From: Peterkaempfera sp044755465
GTDB taxonomy: Bacteria > Actinomycetota > Actinomycetes > Streptomycetales > Streptomycetaceae
Direction of reading: 5' to 3'
Length of the DNA: 64,000 bases
Assembly (NCBI RefSeq): GCF_044755465.1
Contig: NZ_JBIVRB010000001.1
Coordinates: forward strand, 310,001-374,000
This document shows, piece after piece, positions 31,916 to 41,822 of the stretch (its first letter is position 1; every line of letters begins with the position of its first letter). A model generated the notes under the pieces. It worked only from the letters and a program-made list of their open reading frames with translations, was not told the DNA's origin and did not search any database. The position numbers and the translations under genes were made by a program.

Positions 31916-33168
31916 GTGCCCGCCCTGGGTACGCCGGTCCCCGGGGCGGGCACCGAGCCGCCCGGCACCCGGTCGCGGGAGGCCACCAGGGCGGCCAGCG
32001 CCGTGGTCACCGGCACCGAGGCCACCAGGCCGATACTGCCCACCAGGGTGCGTACGATCTCCTCCGCAACGATCTCGCTGGTCGCCACCGTGCCCACCCC
32101 CCGCTGCGAGATGGAGAACAGCAGCAGCAGCGGCAGCGCGGCGCCCGCGTACGCCATCACCAGGGTGTTCACCGTCGACGCGATGTGGTCGCGGCCGATC
32201 CTGATGCCGGCCCGGTACAGCTCCCGGGCGCCCAGCCCCGGGTTGGCGGCCCGCAGCTCCCACACCGCCGAGGTCTGGGTGACCGTCACATCGTCCAGTA
32301 CGCCCAGCGAACCGATGATCACCCCCGCCAGCAGCAGCCCGTCCAGCCGGATGCCCGGATAGAGCGAGTGCACCAGCGCCGTCTCGTCCGAGGTGTTGCC
32401 GGTCAGCTTGGTCAGCCCGATGAACAGCTCGCCCAGCACCCCGATCAGCGCCAGCGAGGAGAGGGTGCCGATCACCGCCACCGAGGTGCGGGCCGACAGC
32501 CCGTGGCAGAGGTAGAGCGCCACCAGCATGATGGCGCTGCCGCCGACCACCGCCACCAGCAGCGGATTCTGCCCGTGCAGCACCGCGGGCAGGATGAACA
32601 GCGCCAGCACGGCGAAGCTCGCCACCAGCGCCACCAGCGCGGTCAGCCCCCGCAGCCGGCCCACCGCGACCACCGCCAGCGCGAAGATCCCGGCCAGCAC
32701 CGCCATCGGCAGCGCCCGGTCCGCGTCGGCGATGGCGTAGCGCAGGTCGGCCGGCGCGTCCGGCGAGTCGGTGAGGATCACCTTGTCGCCCGCCGACCAG
32801 CGGCCGTTCCCGTCCGGGGGCAGCGTCTGCCGCACCGTACGCCCGGCGTTGTCACCGCTGGTCAGCCGCACCGACACGCTGGTGCAGTCCTGCTTGCCCG
32901 CGTCCCCGGTGCACGGCGCCTGCGCGGTGGCGACCACCGTGCCGTGCACCGTCCTCTGGTCGAAGCCGACCCCGGCGGGGCCCGCGCTGTGCGGCGGCAC
33001 ACCCCCCGGCCAGAGCACCACCAGCCCCGCCACCACCGCCACCGCGAACGGCACCAGCACCGCCGCGATCACCCGCCGCAGCCGCGCCGAAGCGGGCGCC
33101 GCCGGGCCGTGGTGGTGGGCATGGCCGTGGCCGTCCCGGTGCGGGTGCTGCTCGTCGACGTCGGCCAC
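31885..33168 (-). CDS. YibE/F family multi-pass membrane protein
   Basis: 427 residues. His-rich cytoplasmic N-terminus (HPHRDGHGHAHHHG), one helix, an extracytoplasmic domain (~60-140) with two Cys, then seven or so hydrophobic helices. YibE/F hallmarks are visible: GIRLDGLLLAGVIIGSLGVLDDVTVTQ and RIGRDHIASTVNTLVMAYAG. The family is of unknown function and has been suggested to be a transporter. The His-rich tail could bind metal. GTG 33168 with AAGGA upstream. It converges on the ECF membrane partner. Confidence 0.9.
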   Translation of the reverse strand: MADVDEQHPHRDGHGHAHHHGPAAPASARLRRVIAAVLVPFAVAVVAGLVVLWPGGVPPHSAGPAGVGFDQRTVHGTVVATAQAPCTGDAGKQDCTSVSVRLTSGDNAGRTVRQTLPPDGNGRWSAGDKVILTDSPDAPADLRYAIADADRALPMAVLAGIFALAVVAVGRLRGLTALVALVASFAVLALFILPAVLHGQNPLLVAVVGGSAIMLVALYLCHGLSARTSVAVIGTLSSLALIGVLGELFIGLTKLTGNTSDETALVHSLYPGIRLDGLLLAGVIIGSLGVLDDVTVTQTSAVWELRAANPGLGARELYRAGIRIGRDHIASTVNTLVMAYAGAALPLLLLFSISQRGVGTVATSEIVAEEIVRTLVGSIGLVASVPVTTALAALVASRDRVPGGSVPAPGTGVPRAGTGRARHRVRR

Positions 33169-33271
33169 GGGATGTCCTTCCGGGGTGGGTCGACACCAAG
33201 GGAACCACGGCCGGGCCCCCTGGCGGTGCGCGGCGCCGGACGGCTACGGTGGGGCGCATCTGATGCAGACG

Positions 33272-33358
33272 CGGGAGCTCGGAGCACCGGGCTGAGAGGG
33301 CACTGAACGCTGTGCCGACCGCAGAACCTGACCGGGTAATGCCGGCGTAGGGAGCAGG
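33272..33358 (+). promoter_or_regulatory. TPP (THI-box) riboswitch controlling thiC
   Basis: The conserved core is clear: GGGCTGAGAGGG at 33289-33300, ACCTGACCGGGTAATGCCGG at 33326-33345, and GCGTAGGGA at 33345-33353. P1 can form from GCTC (33277-33280) with GAGC (33352-33355). The 3' strand GGGAG overlaps the likely ribosome site of thiC (ATG 33364), so TPP binding probably blocks translation initiation. Confidence 0.95.
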
Positions 33359-33363
33359 GTCCG

Positions 33364-35163
<1,800 letters not shown>

Positions 35164-35180
35164 CACCAGCCCGTTGAGTT

Positions 35181-35219
35181 CACTGCGCTGGGAGGCAGGA
35201 GGGGCTTCCCAGCGCAGTG
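35181..35219 (+). terminator. Hairpin terminator of thiC
   Basis: CACTGCGCTGGGA (35181-35193) and TCCCAGCGCAGTG (35207-35219) form a perfect 13-bp stem with a 13-nt loop, 17 bases after the thiC stop. Confidence 0.85.
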
Positions 35220-35578
35220 CTTCGCCGGCGGGCCGTACAACCCCGATCGCCTGCCTCGATGGCGGAGCCACGGGATCGTTCGAGTCGGGACGGGCTCACG
35301 CCTTCTGGCGCGCGACTTCGCCGGACCGTTGGTTGAGCTGGCGGACGACCCGGCTGGTCAGGTGGGGCGTGAGGCCCTGCCGGAGTGCCTTGAGGTGCTC
35401 GTCCCCGCGCACCGAGCTGGTAGCCCGTTGGCGTGCACGCGGCCTTGCTCCTGGCACGGCAGTTGGTCGGGGAGAAGCTGGTGAATCCGTCCTCCTTGAA
35501 CGCCTGGGCCTCGCCCAGTAACCAAAGGGCGCGACACGACACCGCCCCGTCATCCCAGCCTCCTCACTCGGGGAGCGC
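35220..35578. other. Non-coding or degenerate stretch after thiC
   Basis: No intact gene. One plus-strand frame reads like protein for about 60 codons (DFAGPLVELADDPAGQVGRE, near 35305-35370) and one minus-strand frame also looks plausible near its end (EHLKALRQGLTPHLTSRVVR, about 35296-35400). Neither has a start with a ribosome site, so this may be a decayed gene. It marks the beginning of the accessory patch 35.2-37.9 kb. Confidence 0.4.
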
Positions 35579-36143
35579 ATGATGAAGCTCGGAACGTTCG
35601 TCACGATCGACGGCCTCAGCGCCGGCGGCAAGAGCACCATCGCACCCGTCGTCGCCCAACTGCTCGGGGCAGCGCACATCACAGACGACCTGCCGACGTT
35701 CCCGCATATGCGGCGGGAGGTGGATGATTCCCGCAACGTCGCTGCTCGCTACCACTGGTGGATGATGGCCAACCATCTGAAGTCCGAGGAAGGTCAGGGC
35801 GGCCGTCGAGACGGGTCGGTCGGCGGTTCTGGAGAGCTACTTTCCCCGGACGATAGCGACCCACCAGGCGATGGGGCACGACAGCGAGCCGGTCTACCCG
35901 AACGGCGTCCTGCTGCCCGACGTGGCTGTCCTCCTTGTGGTGGACGAGAAGACGCGCCGAAGTCGCCTGCTCCAGCGTCAGGAGAGAGGCGCGTTCGGCT
36001 ACTGGCACCAGCGCGAGGAGCACAACGTCGCTACCACGGTGACCAGCTACGAGCGGTTCGGCCTCACGGTCGTGGACGCCACCGGATTGACGCCGCATGA
36101 GGCCGCTGTCGAGATCGCCGGCATCGTTCGCTCCGTCACCTGA
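35579..36143 (+). pseudogene. Thymidylate kinase-like P-loop kinase, frameshifted
   Basis: The first part starts at ATG 35579 or 35582 (GGGGAG upstream) with FVTIDGLSAGGKST (Walker A) and continues to about 35790 (YHWWMMANHLKSEE). The rest continues in the +1 frame: AAVETGRSAVLESYFPRT, then VYPNGVLLPDVAVLLVVDE and RQERGAFGYWHQREE, ending 36143. Removing one G near 35792-35793 restores a single ~187-residue kinase of the dTMP/deoxynucleoside kinase fold. Either a real loss of function or a base-call error. It is followed 28 bp later by a CYTH gene, with which it probably forms an operon. Confidence 0.75.
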
Positions 36144-36171
36144 ACTCTCCCACAGCGAAGGGAACTCCAGC

Positions 36172-36711
36172 ATGACCACTGAAGTCGAGTACGAGGCGAA
36201 GATCCTCAATGTCGACCCGGAGGAGATCCGGGACGTGCTCGCCACAGCCGGTGCCGGCCACCTGGCCGACCGACTTCAGCGGCGCTACGTCTACGACATC
36301 CCCGGCAAGGCCGGCACCTGGGTGAGGCTGCGGGACAACGGCAGCACCGTAACCCTGTGCGTCAAGGAGATCCTGGACCACGACGCCATCGACGGAGTGA
36401 CGGAGACCGAGACCATCGTCGGCGACTTCGACGCGACGAACGCCATCCTCGCCAAGCTCGGATACGAGCCCCGGGCCTATCAGGAGAACCGCCGTTCCTC
36501 CTGGTCGCTGAACGGCGCCTCCATCGAGATCGACCACTGGCCGCTCATCCCCCCGTACCTGGAGGTGGAGGGCAACAGCGGACGGCACGTCCACGACACG
36601 GTCCGCGCGCTCGGCCTGTCTGTGAACGACCTCACCAGCGAGAACACCACGGCGGTCTACCGCCGGTACGGCATCGACATCGCGTCCATCCCCCGCCTGA
36701 CGTTCGAGTGA
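36172..36711 (+). CDS. CYTH-domain protein (class IV adenylate cyclase / triphosphatase-like)
   Basis: 179 residues. N-terminal ExExK signature (EYEAK) followed by the alternating charged strands of the triphosphate tunnel (GTWVRLRDNG, TLCVKEI, ETETIVGDF) and YLEVEGNS near the end. CYTH enzymes hydrolyse or cyclise triphosphate-containing substrates with a divalent metal; the substrate here is unknown. ATG 36172 behind GAAGGGAA. It lies just downstream of a P-loop kinase, suggesting a paired nucleotide-handling function. Confidence 0.88.
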   Translation: MTTEVEYEAKILNVDPEEIRDVLATAGAGHLADRLQRRYVYDIPGKAGTWVRLRDNGSTVTLCVKEILDHDAIDGVTETETIVGDFDATNAILAKLGYEPRAYQENRRSSWSLNGASIEIDHWPLIPPYLEVEGNSGRHVHDTVRALGLSVNDLTSENTTAVYRRYGIDIASIPRLTFE

Positions 36712-36730
36712 CAGGGAGGGCCCAGTGCCC

Positions 36731-36757
36731 GTGAAGTCGGGGGAGCTGAAGCTGGGG
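36731..36757. repeat. 27-bp direct repeat, left copy
   Basis: Identical over 27 bp to 37936-37962, which lies inside the coding 3' end of the FSSP-repeat membrane protein. This copy is non-coding and follows the CYTH stop. The two copies bracket the APH-like gene. Confidence 0.9.
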
Positions 36758-36860
36758 TGGAGGCGGTGGCGGTCGGCACTGATGACGCCGAGCACCTGCG
36801 GGAGCCGCGTGGCGGACTGGAGCACGCTGGGGTCCTCCTTACCTACCGGCAGCTCCTGCG

Positions 36861-37688
36861 TCAGTCCGCCTGAAGCTCCTTCACCACCTGCTCCGCCAGC
36901 GCGCGGGCCCCTTCAAGGTGGGGGTCCTCGGGATGCGCGTACGGCCCGAGGATCTTCGCCGCGACGAACAGCGTCATCAGCTTGCCGTCCCGGCTCGCGA
37001 AGTCGGTGCTCCGCTCGACGCGGACGCGATCGGCCAGCGCCGGTACGGCGAGCGACGCCGCCCACAACGTGGCGGCGTCCAATCCGCGGGGGGCCATGCC
37101 CCAGTCCTCCCAGTCGAAGATGCAGAACTCGGGTGCCGTCACGTTCGCCCAGTTCAGATCCGCATGCGCCGGGCACCACTTTCGCACCGTCGCATCGACG
37201 CGCGGAAACACCTGACGGACCGTCCGTTCCACCAGATCCTGGTCGATCGTCTCCGTGTCCGGAGTGGCGATCCGGTTCGTCCGCTGCCGCGCGAGCGCAT
37301 CCAGTGAGGCGTTCAGCTGCGCCCACCAGCCGGAAGACAGTGCCGGATCGTTCGCCACGACTGCGGACCCCACCGGTTCGGACCGCAGGAGCCCGGTCTC
37401 GTCAGCCCGCCACATCGCCGGCTCGGCCTCGTCTCGCCACGCGATGCCGGCCAGCCACCTGGGCTTCGCGATGCCGCTCAGCGCCTCGGCCGAAGGTGTG
37501 CCGTCACCGCCCTGGGTGCCGATCCGATCCAACCCGCGCCGCTCGATCCGAACCCATGTGCCGCGCTCGGTGCGGGCGCCCACGGACCGACGCTTGCGGA
37601 CCACCGTCGCCCGATCGAGCCGGGTCCCCAACGCGGTCTCGACCCGTTCCAGCACCTCGTCAACCGGCACCCGGCGCAGATCTGTCAT
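36861..37688 (-). CDS. APH-family phosphotransferase
   Basis: 275 residues. The kinase C-lobe has the Brenner-type loop PAHADLNWANV (catalytic Asp, downstream Asn) and the metal-binding IFDWEDWGMAP. The N-lobe is divergent (ERGTWVRIERRG). The family phosphorylates aminoglycosides, hydroxyl metabolites or proteins; resistance cannot be inferred. ATG 37688 has no Shine-Dalgarno; TACCGT (minus strand, 37695-37700) ends 6 nt upstream, suggesting a leaderless mRNA. Confidence 0.85.
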   Translation of the reverse strand: MTDLRRVPVDEVLERVETALGTRLDRATVVRKRRSVGARTERGTWVRIERRGLDRIGTQGGDGTPSAEALSGIAKPRWLAGIAWRDEAEPAMWRADETGLLRSEPVGSAVVANDPALSSGWWAQLNASLDALARQRTNRIATPDTETIDQDLVERTVRQVFPRVDATVRKWCPAHADLNWANVTAPEFCIFDWEDWGMAPRGLDAATLWAASLAVPALADRVRVERSTDFASRDGKLMTLFVAAKILGPYAHPEDPHLEGARALAEQVVKELQAD

Positions 37689-37886
37689 GGAACGACGGTA
37701 GCGAGACCCAGTCGAGTCGGAGGTGCTTCACGGTCTCGTTCGGCCCCGGTTCTCGCAGCGGCTCGGGCGACAGCCCCGACGCCCTGGCGGAGGCGCCGAT
37801 CGGCAGCAGCTCCGTGCCCACGGTCCTCCTCGGGTCGGGCCGCTCCGCCCGAGTCCCAGGGGAAGGTCAACCGGCGGTTGGGCGGG
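37689..37886. other. Intergenic stretch with coding-like remnant
   Basis: Between the APH-like start and the stop of the next gene. The plus strand has about 50 codons with strong GC3 bias (FGPGSRSGSGDSPDALAEAP) but no start or ribosome site, possibly the remains of a gene cut by the rearrangement around the 27-bp repeats. Confidence 0.35.
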
Positions 37887-38783
37887 TCAGTTGGGGCCGG
37901 GGGCGTCGGTGGGGGCGCCGTCGTAGTCGGGGCTGGTGAAGTCGGGGGAGCTGAAGCTGGGGCTGGAGTATTCGGGGGAGGAGAAGGTGGTGTGGGCGCG
38001 GTCGCGGCGGGGGGTGGGCTCGGGGCCGGGGCTGGTGTAGCCGGGGCTGGTGTAGCCGAGCCGGGGGCGGCGGCGGACCAGGTCGACGCCGGTGGCCGCG
38101 TTGATGGGCGGTTCGGCGCCGGTGGCAGGGCGGTCGGTGGCGGTTCGGGTGGGGGTGTCCGCTGCGAGGGTGAGGTGGAGGAAGGGCAGTATGCCGTCGT
38201 CCATGAGTGCCGCCTTCCAGGCGTCCCGGGTGGTGGCCAGTTCGGCGTGCAGCCGGGGGTCCTGGCCGTCGGGCGGGGCCGAGCTGTCCCGCAGCGCGGT
38301 GATCAGCAGTCCGATGACACCGGCGACCATGGCGACGGCGCCGACGGCGAGGGCCACCCAGCCCGCGGTGATCAGCGCGTCCGCGAACACCAGCCGGGGC
38401 TTGGCGGCGCGCAGGCTGTAGCCGAGCAGCAGGAAGATCAGCGCGGCGGCCCAGGCCAGGATCGGCGCCAGTACGGTCAGCACCGGCAGGGCCCCGGCGC
38501 CGTTTCCCGCAGTCGGCCGGGCGGCGGCGCCCGCCACGCCGTGCGGCCGGACGGCGCCGTCCCGGACGCGGTCACGCAGCGTCGTGTACTCGTGGTACTC
38601 CACGGCCGCGGCGGCCGCGATGCCGCCGATCTCGGCCAGTGCCCTGGTGCGGAGTTGTTCGGCGTTCAGGTGCGCGCCGGGCGCCCGCAGCGCCTGGCGG
38701 ATGCCGTCGGCGCGCAGCGCCTGGTCCAGGACCCGCTCGAAGTCCGGTCGGTCTTCTGGCCGCAGGTGCGGAGCGGTGTTCAT
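37887..38783 (-). CDS. Two-helix membrane protein with C-terminal aromatic-S/T-S-P repeats
   Basis: 298 residues. Cytoplasmic N-terminus, two hydrophobic helices (LPVLTVLAPILAWAAALIFL; ALAVGAVAMVAGVIGLLI), a linker, then a tail made of short [FY][ST]SP units: YTSPGYTSP, FSSPEYSSPSFSSP, DFTSPDYDG. Such tails could be phosphorylated at Ser/Thr-Pro or bind a partner. I do not recognise the family. ATG 38783 with GGGGGG upstream. Part of the repeat-coding DNA (37936-37962) is duplicated at 36731. Confidence 0.8.
   Translation of the reverse strand: MNTAPHLRPEDRPDFERVLDQALRADGIRQALRAPGAHLNAEQLRTRALAEIGGIAAAAAVEYHEYTTLRDRVRDGAVRPHGVAGAAARPTAGNGAGALPVLTVLAPILAWAAALIFLLLGYSLRAAKPRLVFADALITAGWVALAVGAVAMVAGVIGLLITALRDSSAPPDGQDPRLHAELATTRDAWKAALMDDGILPFLHLTLAADTPTRTATDRPATGAEPPINAATGVDLVRRRPRLGYTSPGYTSPGPEPTPRRDRAHTTFSSPEYSSPSFSSPDFTSPDYDGAPTDAPGPN
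37936..37962. repeat. 27-bp direct repeat, right copy
   Basis: Coding copy of the 27-bp sequence also found at 36731-36757; on the minus strand it encodes PSFSSPDFT within the repeat tail. Confidence 0.9.
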
Positions 38784-39025
38784 CTTGCCCCCCGATTGCT
38801 CCGTCAGGGTGAGGTGGTGGTTCTGCCGTCTCGGCGTCTGGGGTGCGGGATCTGCGGTCTGCGTGGGTGGGGAGCTGCGGCTGCGCAGGCCGGTGGCGGC
38901 CTGCCGGTCCGGATCGGGTGGGTGCGCTGCCCGGGGCCTCGACGGTTGTCTCGATGGTAGGGCGGCGACCTGACGGGTTAACAGTCCGTTTCCGGAACTT
39001 CGGCCTCACCGGGCACCGCCGCCGG

Positions 39026-40270
39026 TCACTCCAGGGGCAGCCGCGCGACCAGCAGCCGGCCGTCCATGGTGACGCCGCCGTCCATGGCGACGGCCAGCTC
39101 GTCGGCGTACACATGGGGGCCGGTGATCCGGAGCGGCGGTCGGCCGTCCTCGCCGGGGGCCTCGCCGGTGAGGTACGGGATGGGGCTGTGGCCGTGGACG
39201 ACGCGGTGGCCGCCGTACGCCTCCAGCAGCTCGCCCGCTGCCGCCGGACCGGCCTCGCCCCGGAAGGCGAACCGCCGGGTGAACCGGCGGAAGCAGTCCC
39301 ACCAGCCGTCGGCGTCGTCGGAGGCGAGCAGTTCGTGGACGGTGTCGTTGACCTCGTCGATCGACGCGCCGTACTCCAGGTACGCCGTGGTGTCGGAGTG
39401 CAGCAGCAGATGGCCGTCCTCCAGCGCGACGGCGGGCAGCCGGGAAAGCCAGCGGATGTGGTGCGGCTCCAGGCGGTCCATGTCGTTCTGCTGGCCGCCG
39501 TTGAGCCGCCAGGCGGCCAGGAAGGACGCGGTTCCGGCGCTGGACTGCACCGGCTCGTCGGCGTAGCGGTGGGCACCGAGCAGCAGCAGTTCGTGATTGC
39601 CCATCAGGGCGCGGCAGTAGCCGCCGGCCGCCGCCGCCTCGGCGGCGAGCTGCATCACCAGGTCGATGACGCCGATGCCGTCCGGGCCCCGGTCGGTGAA
39701 GTCGCCCAGGAACCAGAGCCGGGAGCGCGCGGCCGACCAGTGGCCGTCGGCGTCCACCAGGCCCTGCTCGTACAGGGCGGCGCGCAGCTCGCCCAGGTAG
39801 CCGTGGACGTCGCCGACGGCGTAGAGCGGGCCGACGGGGGCGGTGTCGGCGGGCTCGGGGAGCGGGTCGGGCGCACCGGCCGGGGGCGCCGCGGACACCG
39901 GGGCGCCCAGGTCGAGGGTGGGCGGGTCGGTGGGCTCGAAGGGGGGCCGGCCGGGTGCGTCCGGGTCGAAGCCGGACGCCGTCGCGCCGCCGCCGGCCTC
40001 GAACCAGCCCCGGACGGTCGAGGACTCCCCGGAGTGGACCGCGCCTTCGGCGGCGCCGCCCGGCCCGCCGTGCCCCTGGCCGCCGTGACCCTGGCCGCTG
40101 TGCCCCTGACTGCCGTGCCCCTGGCCGCCGTAGCCGGGGCCGGCCCACGGCTGCTGCGGACCGCCGTGGTCGCCGCTCTCGTACCCGTACGACAGCGGGT
40201 CGAGGGCCAAGCGGGCTCGGGGGCCTGTCTCCGGCAGCTCAGGCCCGGGGAAGCGGTCCTCGGGTGTCAT
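39026..40270 (-). CDS. Metallophosphoesterase (calcineurin-like)
   Basis: 414 residues. A 150-residue low-complexity N-terminus with Gly/His/Gln repeats (GHGSQGHSGQGHGGQGHGG) precedes a metallophosphoesterase domain with all metal-site motifs: YAVGDVHGYLGE, LGDFTDRGPDG, ALMGNHELLL and RVVHGHSPIPY. It may act on proteins or nucleotides, like PrpA/PrpE- or Ap4A-type enzymes. ATG 40270 lacks a Shine-Dalgarno; an ideal TATGAT (minus strand, 40277-40282) ends 6 nt upstream, a leaderless start. Confidence 0.88.
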   Translation of the reverse strand: MTPEDRFPGPELPETGPRARLALDPLSYGYESGDHGGPQQPWAGPGYGGQGHGSQGHSGQGHGGQGHGGPGGAAEGAVHSGESSTVRGWFEAGGGATASGFDPDAPGRPPFEPTDPPTLDLGAPVSAAPPAGAPDPLPEPADTAPVGPLYAVGDVHGYLGELRAALYEQGLVDADGHWSAARSRLWFLGDFTDRGPDGIGVIDLVMQLAAEAAAAGGYCRALMGNHELLLLGAHRYADEPVQSSAGTASFLAAWRLNGGQQNDMDRLEPHHIRWLSRLPAVALEDGHLLLHSDTTAYLEYGASIDEVNDTVHELLASDDADGWWDCFRRFTRRFAFRGEAGPAAAGELLEAYGGHRVVHGHSPIPYLTGEAPGEDGRPPLRITGPHVYADELAVAMDGGVTMDGRLLVARLPLE

Positions 40271-40408
40271 TCGCCCATCATAGGAAGCTCGATCTCCCGG
40301 CGTCCGCACCTGGGCCGCATCCGATGGTTCCGGCTTGCGGTGCCGTCCGGTTCGATGTCGTGATTTGTCCGGTATCGAGGGAGGTCCTGCGGTGGTGCCG
40401 GGCGTGGC

Positions 40409-41542
40409 TCAGCCTCCGTCCGGAGTACGGGGCGGGCTGATGGTGGTCCGGGGGCTGCGGCGCTGCGAGGACGCGCGCACCAGCAGCTCGGTGGGCATCA
40501 GCCGGCCCGGCGGCGGTTCGGTGCCGGTGGCGAGCAGCCGGGTGGAGCGCTGCTCGCCCACTCCCTCGATCGCGTCGATCAGCAGGTTGACCACGGTGGT
40601 GCCGATGTTCCTGGGCTTGAGGGAGAGGGTGGTGATCGGCGGCTCGGTGGTCGCGTACACATCGCTCTCGCTGCAGCAGACCAGCAGCAGGTCCTCGGGC
40701 ACCCGCAGGCCGTAGCGGCGGGCGGCGGCCAGCAGGTCGGTGCCGTTGGGGTCGAAGAGGCCGTAGACCGCGTCCGGCCGGTCCGGGCGGGCCAGCAGCC
40801 GGTCGGCGGCGACGGCGCCGGCGGCCGGGTCGTGCGCCGGGTAGGTCTCGTACACCGGGTCCTGTCCGACCCGGCCGCACCAGGCGAGGTACGCCTCGGT
40901 GCTGAGCCGGGTGTAGGTGTCGGTGCTGGTGCCGGTCAGCAGGCCGATGCGGCGGGCGCCGGCGCCGGAGAGGTGGTCCAGGATGCCGAGCACGGCGGCC
41001 TCGTGGTCGTTGTCCACCCACGCGGTGACCGGGCAGTTGCCGGGCTTGCCGTCGCTGACCACCGGCACGCCCTGCCGGTGCAGCTCCGCGACCACCGGAT
41101 CGTGGTCGGCCGGGTCGATCACCACGGTGCCGTCCAGCGCGACATTGCCCCAGACGTCGTGCCGGGAGGAGGCGGGCAGCACCACCAGCGCATAGCCCCG
41201 GTTGAGCGCCGCCGAGGTGGCGGCGCGGGCCATCTCCGCGAAGTAGGCGAACTCGGTGAAGGTGAAGGGCTCGTCGCCGTAGGTGGTCACGGTCAGCCCG
41301 ATCAGGCCGGAGCGGCCGGTGCGCAGCGTACGGGCCGCCGCGGACGGGCGGTAGCCCAGTCGCTCGGCGACCTCGCGCACCCGGCTGCGCGTCTCGTCGG
41401 GGAGGCGGCCCTTGCCGTTGAGTGCGTCGGAGACGGTGGTGATGGAGACTCCGGCCGCCGCGGCAACGTCCCGGATGCCGGCCCGCTCCAGCCGTCTCGG
41501 GCTGGTGGGCCGCCGGCCGCTCTGGTTGGCTGCTGCTGTCAT
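40409..41542 (-). CDS. LacI family transcriptional regulator
   Basis: 377 residues. HTH: IRDVAAAAGVSITTVSDALN with hinge RPSAAARTLRTGRSGLIG, then a periplasmic-binding-protein-like sugar/nucleobase domain (NPVY-like core; LLLVCCSESDVYATTEPPIT). ATG 41542 has no Shine-Dalgarno; TACGAT (minus strand, 41552-41557) lies 9 nt upstream. No sugar operon is adjacent, so the regulon lies elsewhere. Divergent from hisC. Confidence 0.92.
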   Translation of the reverse strand: MTAAANQSGRRPTSPRRLERAGIRDVAAAAGVSITTVSDALNGKGRLPDETRSRVREVAERLGYRPSAAARTLRTGRSGLIGLTVTTYGDEPFTFTEFAYFAEMARAATSAALNRGYALVVLPASSRHDVWGNVALDGTVVIDPADHDPVVAELHRQGVPVVSDGKPGNCPVTAWVDNDHEAAVLGILDHLSGAGARRIGLLTGTSTDTYTRLSTEAYLAWCGRVGQDPVYETYPAHDPAAGAVAADRLLARPDRPDAVYGLFDPNGTDLLAAARRYGLRVPEDLLLVCCSESDVYATTEPPITTLSLKPRNIGTTVVNLLIDAIEGVGEQRSTRLLATGTEPPPGRLMPTELLVRASSQRRSPRTTISPPRTPDGG

Positions 41543-41822
41543 GGCGGACCGATCGTATGGCCCATGGCGACGCCGGGTGAGCGGACGGTCACAGCGGTTC
41601 GCAGATACGTTTCTCCATGAGCAGTAGGGGTCTTTCCCCTGGGAAGTCCGGCCTCGCGGGGCAAGTTTCCTCTGACATGTGCCATTGGGTGCGCGGCGGG
41701 CGAAAGGTCCTGGCCCATCGGACATCGCGATATCTCACCTGCACGGGTGAATTCCGTAGAGGCTGCTCGTATGGTGATCCCGTCCCCGGGACGGGGCGGA
41801 CGAGCGAGTGGAGGACACCACG

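Noticed and set aside
35270..35295. tRNA-like T-loop motif (GTTCGAGTC) after thiC
   Set aside because: The flanking bases do not form a 5-bp T stem and no acceptor or anticodon arm can be drawn around it.
35174..35521. 115-codon plus-strand frame after thiC as a real gene
   Set aside because: It begins within the terminator region, has no ribosome site, and its residue composition does not resemble a folded protein.
36861..37688. Aminoglycoside resistance gene
   Set aside because: Only general APH-fold motifs are present; the N-lobe is divergent and no resistance context is seen.
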